Source: Conchocele bisecta (Eukaryota; Mollusca; Bivalvia; Lucinida; Thyasiridae). Taken from it: a stretch of DNA of 64,000 nt. A program made the position numbers and the translations under genes. Under the pieces are notes generated by a model, which worked only from the letters and a program-made list of their open reading frames with translations, made no database searches and was not told the DNA's origin. Below, in pieces: positions 59,913 to 64,000 of the stretch (the first letter of the stretch is position 1; each line of letters opens with the position of its first letter). The stretch lies in contig CM055277.1 of the NCBI GenBank assembly GCA_029237695.1, forward strand, positions 40,706,242 through 40,770,241. Reading direction: 5' to 3'.

Positions 59913-59990
59913 GTGCGAGGCTCGAACTCACACTAAAGCAACGCTGCTTGAATGCATTTGCCGATCCCTCTACCGTCTGAGCTGTGGGGA
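59913..59990 (-). repeat. tRNA-like SINE head
   Basis: On the minus strand AGCTCAGACGGTAGAGGGAT fits an A box and GAGTTCGAGCCTC a B box. The intervening anticodon region does not fold as a clean cloverleaf, so a tRNA-derived SINE or pseudo-tRNA is likelier than a gene. Confidence 0.6.
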
Positions 59991-60423
59991 CAATAATGCT
60001 TGTGCTTGCGCAAGACTGGACAATCACAGTGAATCAACTATTGACACATTTTACGTTTACAAATATGGCATTTATTGTGGTTTTCCATCGCCTGTTTCAC
60101 TAGTCAACCAGTTGGTAATTTAAATTATCTCCCAAGCCACTAGGGGCATATATTTGCAAGCTCTAATTTGCTCTAGATAAGGCGTCGATTCAACCACGTA
60201 AAATGGCTGCAAACTGCTACATCCCTAGAAGGCTAAAATAGTACGCTGACCCAGTGACGTCACGTGCCCTTGCCAATTTATCGAAAACCAACAAAACGTC
60301 ATGTATTTTAATGTAAATATTATGGTCTGAACTCGGCGAGGTTAGATCTACCTGCTGAGCCGGATGTATGGGAGACGAAAATAAGGCATGCAAATACAGA
60401 GTGGCCTGCGGTTCTCTTACCAG

Positions 60424-60600
60424 GCGAATTGCAATTCCTGGAGCGCAGGATTGCAATTCGCGTTCCCATTAATTGCAATTGGACCGCAATCGGACTGCAA
60501 TCATGTGACTGCGGTCCAAAGAGTTGGTTGCGGAATTGCAATACTTATTGCGCAGTTAGCGCTGCGCTCCGCTTTTAATTGCAATTTACGCTCCTTTTTT
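60424..60600. repeat. Cluster of TTGCAATT words
   Basis: Seven or so occurrences of ATTGCAATT, TTGCAAT or close variants fall within 180 bp, with other GC-rich words between. No clear unit length. Confidence 0.5.
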
Positions 60601-60659
60601 TCTGTAAACTGCGAAAGAATGACCGCTTTACGCTGCGCTCTGCGGTAAAACCAGCGGAC

Positions 60660-61404
60660 CGCTCTGCTTAACCAATGCGGCAATAAAATCGAAATAGTTG
60701 ACAAACGTATCCGTGTTCCAATCCAAAATTTTATCCCATCTATCTAATTCAAAGTGACTAGAAAGTCAGCGGTATTTGTGATCTGTTTTTTTGGTGCGCA
60801 AATATAAATCGGCGGGTTATTGCGAGAGAAACAGTGAAACATTGACCTTGACAATTTCTTGGACAAAACAAAATGTCGTCACTTACTCACTGCCGTTCCG
60901 AATATCAAGAACAAATTAATAGACACCACCATACTGACAATATATTTATTTTCATATAAAATCAAATGATAATGTGTGGTCTACGGTATAATATAGCAAA
61001 ACAAAGCATCAATTTTGCGTTTTGTTTACGTTTTCGTCGGTATCAAATTACGTTTTCCTATTATGTTGACATTATTTCGACGCGATCCTATAGTCGACAT
61101 GACAATTTCTGAGATCAACACAACTTTTCATAATGTCTTTCAATTTCAAGCTGCAAGGAGACTGTGAATTGCATATTAACCATAATAACATGGTGAACAT
61201 ATTGATAATAATTTTAAAAGAAAAGCATATTTTAATTTTCGAAACCTGATCATAAAAAAAATATTAAAAATTTATTTTGGAATTAGATTTCTATTACTGC
61301 AAACCTTCTGTTCTGGCTGTTGATTTCTATTGGCCCGAATCAAATTTTGTGAAGATAATATTATTCCGGTGATAGCCATTTCTTTAAAATAAAACGGTTT
61401 ACTT
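60660..61404. other. Stretch with no supported gene
   Basis: AT-rich, with nothing recognised. Confidence 0.55.
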
Positions 61405-61508
61405 GTGTCACGGAGTGAGAAAGATAAATAACGGCTCGGAATCGAACCAGGGACCTCATGTTTACCGTACCATGCCCATGGCTCTACCGAGCAAGCTAAC
61501 AAGGCACG
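61405..61508 (-). mobile_element. tRNA-derived SINE
   Basis: Minus strand: A box TTAGCTTGCTCGGTAGAGCC, B box GGTTCGATTCC (61438-61448), then a tail ATCTTTCTCACTCCGTGACA shared with the copy at 62002-62097. Confidence 0.8.
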
Positions 61509-61672
61509 GATCATACACACTTCATCCCCATGGTCAGTTGCGTACTGTGACATTCTTCTCCGCCAAATTGAAATTCGTCCTCGAATTCTATGTTTAATTT
61601 TTGTCTCCGAATTCCATTAGTTTGGGTACAATTTTGGGAGTATTTATCAGTCGCGGTCCTTTGTTGGGCAAC

Positions 61673-61965
61673 AGAATACTCAATTATTGTCCGTACCCAG
61701 AGTTCCGGTGCTCCATAGGTTTTTCCTGCAGAGTACCGAATCGGATCTCATTCGCGCTTTAGCTGTTAATTGTGACATATTTTTCTGTACTTATTACACA
61801 GAAATGAATAAGTATAATACTGACATTTCTTTCAATTGAAAAATAAAGAAAATATGTCACAATTAACAGTTGAAGTGCAAATCAGATGTGATTTGGTACT
61901 TTGCAGGGGAAACCTACGGAGAGCACCATTATAAACTCTCGGTACGGACGATGCGGGAGTATTCT
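61673..61965. repeat. Long imperfect foldback
   Basis: Arms of about 125 bp, from AGAATACTC inwards to CTGTTAATTGTGACATATTT, are separated by about 55 bases. They match in order (GTCCGTACC, GTAGGTTT, CTGCA, AGTACC) with roughly one difference in five. Confidence 0.88.
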
Positions 61966-62001
61966 GCAGAGTTACTTCCCGCAACTACGTTGGGCGCTAA
62001 A

Positions 62002-62097
62002 CGTCACAGGGTGAGAAAGATGTGCACCAGCCCAGAATCGAACCGGGGATCTCTGGTTTACCACACCATCGCTCTACCTGCTGAGCAAACCGGGCAC
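62002..62097 (-). mobile_element. tRNA-derived SINE
   Basis: Minus strand: A box TTGCTCAGCAGGTAGAGCG, B box GGTTCGATTCTGG (62034-62044), tail ATCTTTCTCACCCTGTGACG. It lies about 500 bp from its sister, with the foldback between them. Confidence 0.8.
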
Positions 62098-62762
62098 AAA
62101 TACACTTATTCACCATAGTGATCACTTCATTCAACCAAAAATTCACAAGCTAGAAGTTATGCCAAATTATTACAGTCAACGTCACAGATTATGCTCTTGG
62201 CGACATTAGCGGACACAAATTTGTCCATCAATTTGATCAAATAAACAACGGAATCTGACAGATAACACTACGACGGCGCATGGAAACATCATTATTCTGG
62301 TATTTGGAATCAAAATGGTGGATATTAAGATCAATATGTGAGGCGCTGACGGAACCTTTAACATTTTTTATCACGATAGCATCTACAGGGATTGTTGGAC
62401 GCATTTATTTAGAGAAACAAGAGATTACAATGGATTGGATAATATACTAAGTGACATTTTGTTCTAACGTACACCAACATAGAGGATTAAATTTGCGACA
62501 ATGTTGGATTCTGGATTTTGTGGACAGGTGACAGAAATCGGAGCTGGATAAGAACCGACAGACGTGATTCTGAATATGCGTGCTTGGTCTGTGGTTTTTC
62601 TTCCAGATCATGTCATGCATGTTTTAATTTCACGTCATGTCAAAGCAGCACTATTGAATATAATGAATAACTTTAATATTCTACACCAGAATTAAAGTTC
62701 ATTCATCGTCTGATGTGTAACTGATGAATTAAGGTAAATTACTTGTATATGACAACTTTTAT
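62098..62762. other. Stretch with no supported gene
   Basis: No recognisable gene, tandem repeat or transposon end. Confidence 0.55.
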
Positions 62763-63250
62763 TTGCCTCACCACGATAGTGGAGTGGGGGGGCATTTAGT
62801 GTTACCCTTGACCTTGTCCGTTCTTCCGTCCGTCACCAACCTAGTAACTCGTAAAACTTTTAAACCGTAATACTACATACCTGAAACGGTTGGTACATGT
62901 ATGTTTGATTCGACCCCATGGTCATGGATTATCTCCCCCTTTTCAAGTTAGAATTTTCCAATTTTGTCTTGTAGCTCGTAAAACTTTTAAACCCTAATAG
63001 CTACACACCTGAAACTTGGTATGTCCTTATGATGAGTAGATTTGCAAAGTTTATTTTAATTCGACCCCCGAGTCATGGATTATCTCCCTCTTTTTGAATT
63101 AGAATTTGAAAATTTTGCCTTGTAACTCGTAAAACTTTTGTAATAGCTACAGCACTGAAATTTGATATGTAGCTTCCTTATGATGAGTAGATGCGGAAAG
63201 TTTATTTCGATTTTTGATTCGAACCCCGTGTCATGGATTATCTCTCCCTT
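62763..63250 (+). repeat. Tandem 115-bp repeat, three to four units
   Basis: 'aactcgtaaaacttttaaac' recurs near 62846, 62973 and 63125 with 'ggattatctccctc' between. It begins with 'ttagtgttacccttg' as in the reverse copy at 14760-15080. Confidence 0.88.
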
Positions 63251-63269
63251 TTGGACACCGGAATTTTGC

Positions 63270-63440
63270 CTTGTTTACTATCAAAGCGATATGTGGGGTA
63301 TCCGTGTTCTATGAACACATTTTCTAGTTTAGTTATCTCCCTTTGTTTTTTCGCGCACTGATTTGTCCGGAGCATAACGCGAACACCCTTTGCAATATTT
63401 TTTATGAATCTTAACACATGCATAGGTCTCACTGTACAGG
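63270..63440 (-). repeat. Satellite-family copy (155-bp type)
   Basis: It contains 'tatgtggggtatccgtgttc' (also near 44707) and one unit of the 155-bp family. Confidence 0.8.
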
Positions 63441-63456
63441 GCGGAGCTAGCGTTAA

Positions 63457-63788
63457 AGGTACATGCCCACTCAGTAGGCACAAAATGTTCTTTATGTCAG
63501 AGACATCATCGGAGACATTTTCTGGCCAGATAAACAATTTTTTTTTCATTTTTTTTTTTCGTTGATGCATTTAATTTAATAGTATAAATTATAAAATATC
63601 ATGCCCCATTTGCACATGAAAATACCGATACCACCGCGGTCACTATCATAAAATAAATAAAATCTGTATAAAATGTATCTGTATAAACTGGGCCACTCGT
63701 AATGTTATAAACATGGAATAGTGACAATTATACACTTATTTAATTCCCATAAAGAGCATTTTTTAGCCTACTGAGTGGGCTTGCACCT
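63457..63788. mobile_element. TTAA-flanked MITE, family B, third copy
   Basis: TTAA at 63453-63456 and 63789-63792. Ends AGGTACATGCCCACTCAGTA and the inverted TACTGAGTGGGCTTGCACCT. Shorter (332 bp) than the 490-bp copies because of internal deletions. Confidence 0.92.
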
Positions 63789-63811
63789 TTAAAAAGGGGT
63801 TGGACAATTGT

Positions 63812-64000
63812 GTCGCGACCGCCTGCGGACAGTGCGATATAGTCTGCGCATTGACGTCCATCTGTAGTTTTTTTGACCGAGCCTGCTTGCGGAAAGCGAG
63901 ACTTAGTGATCACAATGACGTCCGTGCGTCAGTCCATCCGAAATCGGTGTAGTTTTTGTTTTTATCCATATCCTAAGTCACATTGACTTGAAACATCAAA
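63812..64000 (+). repeat. GTCGCGACCGCCTGCGGACA-type repeats
   Basis: Two diverged copies (63812 and 63875) of the family at 50960-51640. The element runs to the window end. Confidence 0.8.

Overview
The window reads as a repeat-rich, intron-and-desert type eukaryotic nuclear region, most likely from a bivalve mollusc. I infer this from the character of the dispersed repeats (short units around 'gttatctccctttgtt', 'caaggtcaaggtcaca', (GGAC)n tracts, tRNA-derived SINEs, many short inverted-repeat transposons), not from an identified host gene. No bacterial operon, phage, CRISPR array or rRNA gene is visible.

The dominant structure is a giant inverted duplication. Bases 1-21073 reappear as the reverse complement at 21574-42651. 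The axis sits in a 500-N scaffold gap (21074-21573) whose two edges are exact reverse complements. The arms are collinear and nearly identical, but each carries one clean 2.5-kb insertion that the other lacks. The left has 9244-11789 (12-bp terminal inverted repeats, 4-bp GTCC target duplication). The right has 25934-28420 (CAGT ends, TA target duplication). Small indels and repeat-number differences are also present. This is what two alleles look like when two haplotigs are scaffolded head to head. The left arm may continue beyond base 1.

Each arm holds one copy of a decayed multicopy protein gene (319-4049 minus, 38629-42332 plus). Intact, it would be about 1,230 residues. Its C-terminal part shows a FEN1/XPG-like acidic pattern followed by a cysteine-rich CXC-like tail. 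Both copies share the same disabling lesions and add private frameshifts. A second, shorter pseudogene fragment (17799-18218) lies next to a three-unit tandem array in which every unit holds a heat-shock-element-like run of six alternating GAA/TTC modules. A possible first coding exon of a host membrane protein lies at 8230-8383 minus and 34239-34392 plus.

From 42.7 to 64 kb the sequence is single-copy in layout but still almost entirely repeats: a seven-unit satellite (43.6-44.7 kb), a CGAT-rich foldback, TTAA-flanked and other MITEs, GTCGCGCCCGC-type repeats with (ACGT)n, long near-perfect hairpins, a 518-bp tandem duplication, a second 500-N gap (57553-58052) flanked by a 15-bp overlap, and three tRNA-like sequences of SINE type. 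No complete protein-coding gene can be supported anywhere in the window.
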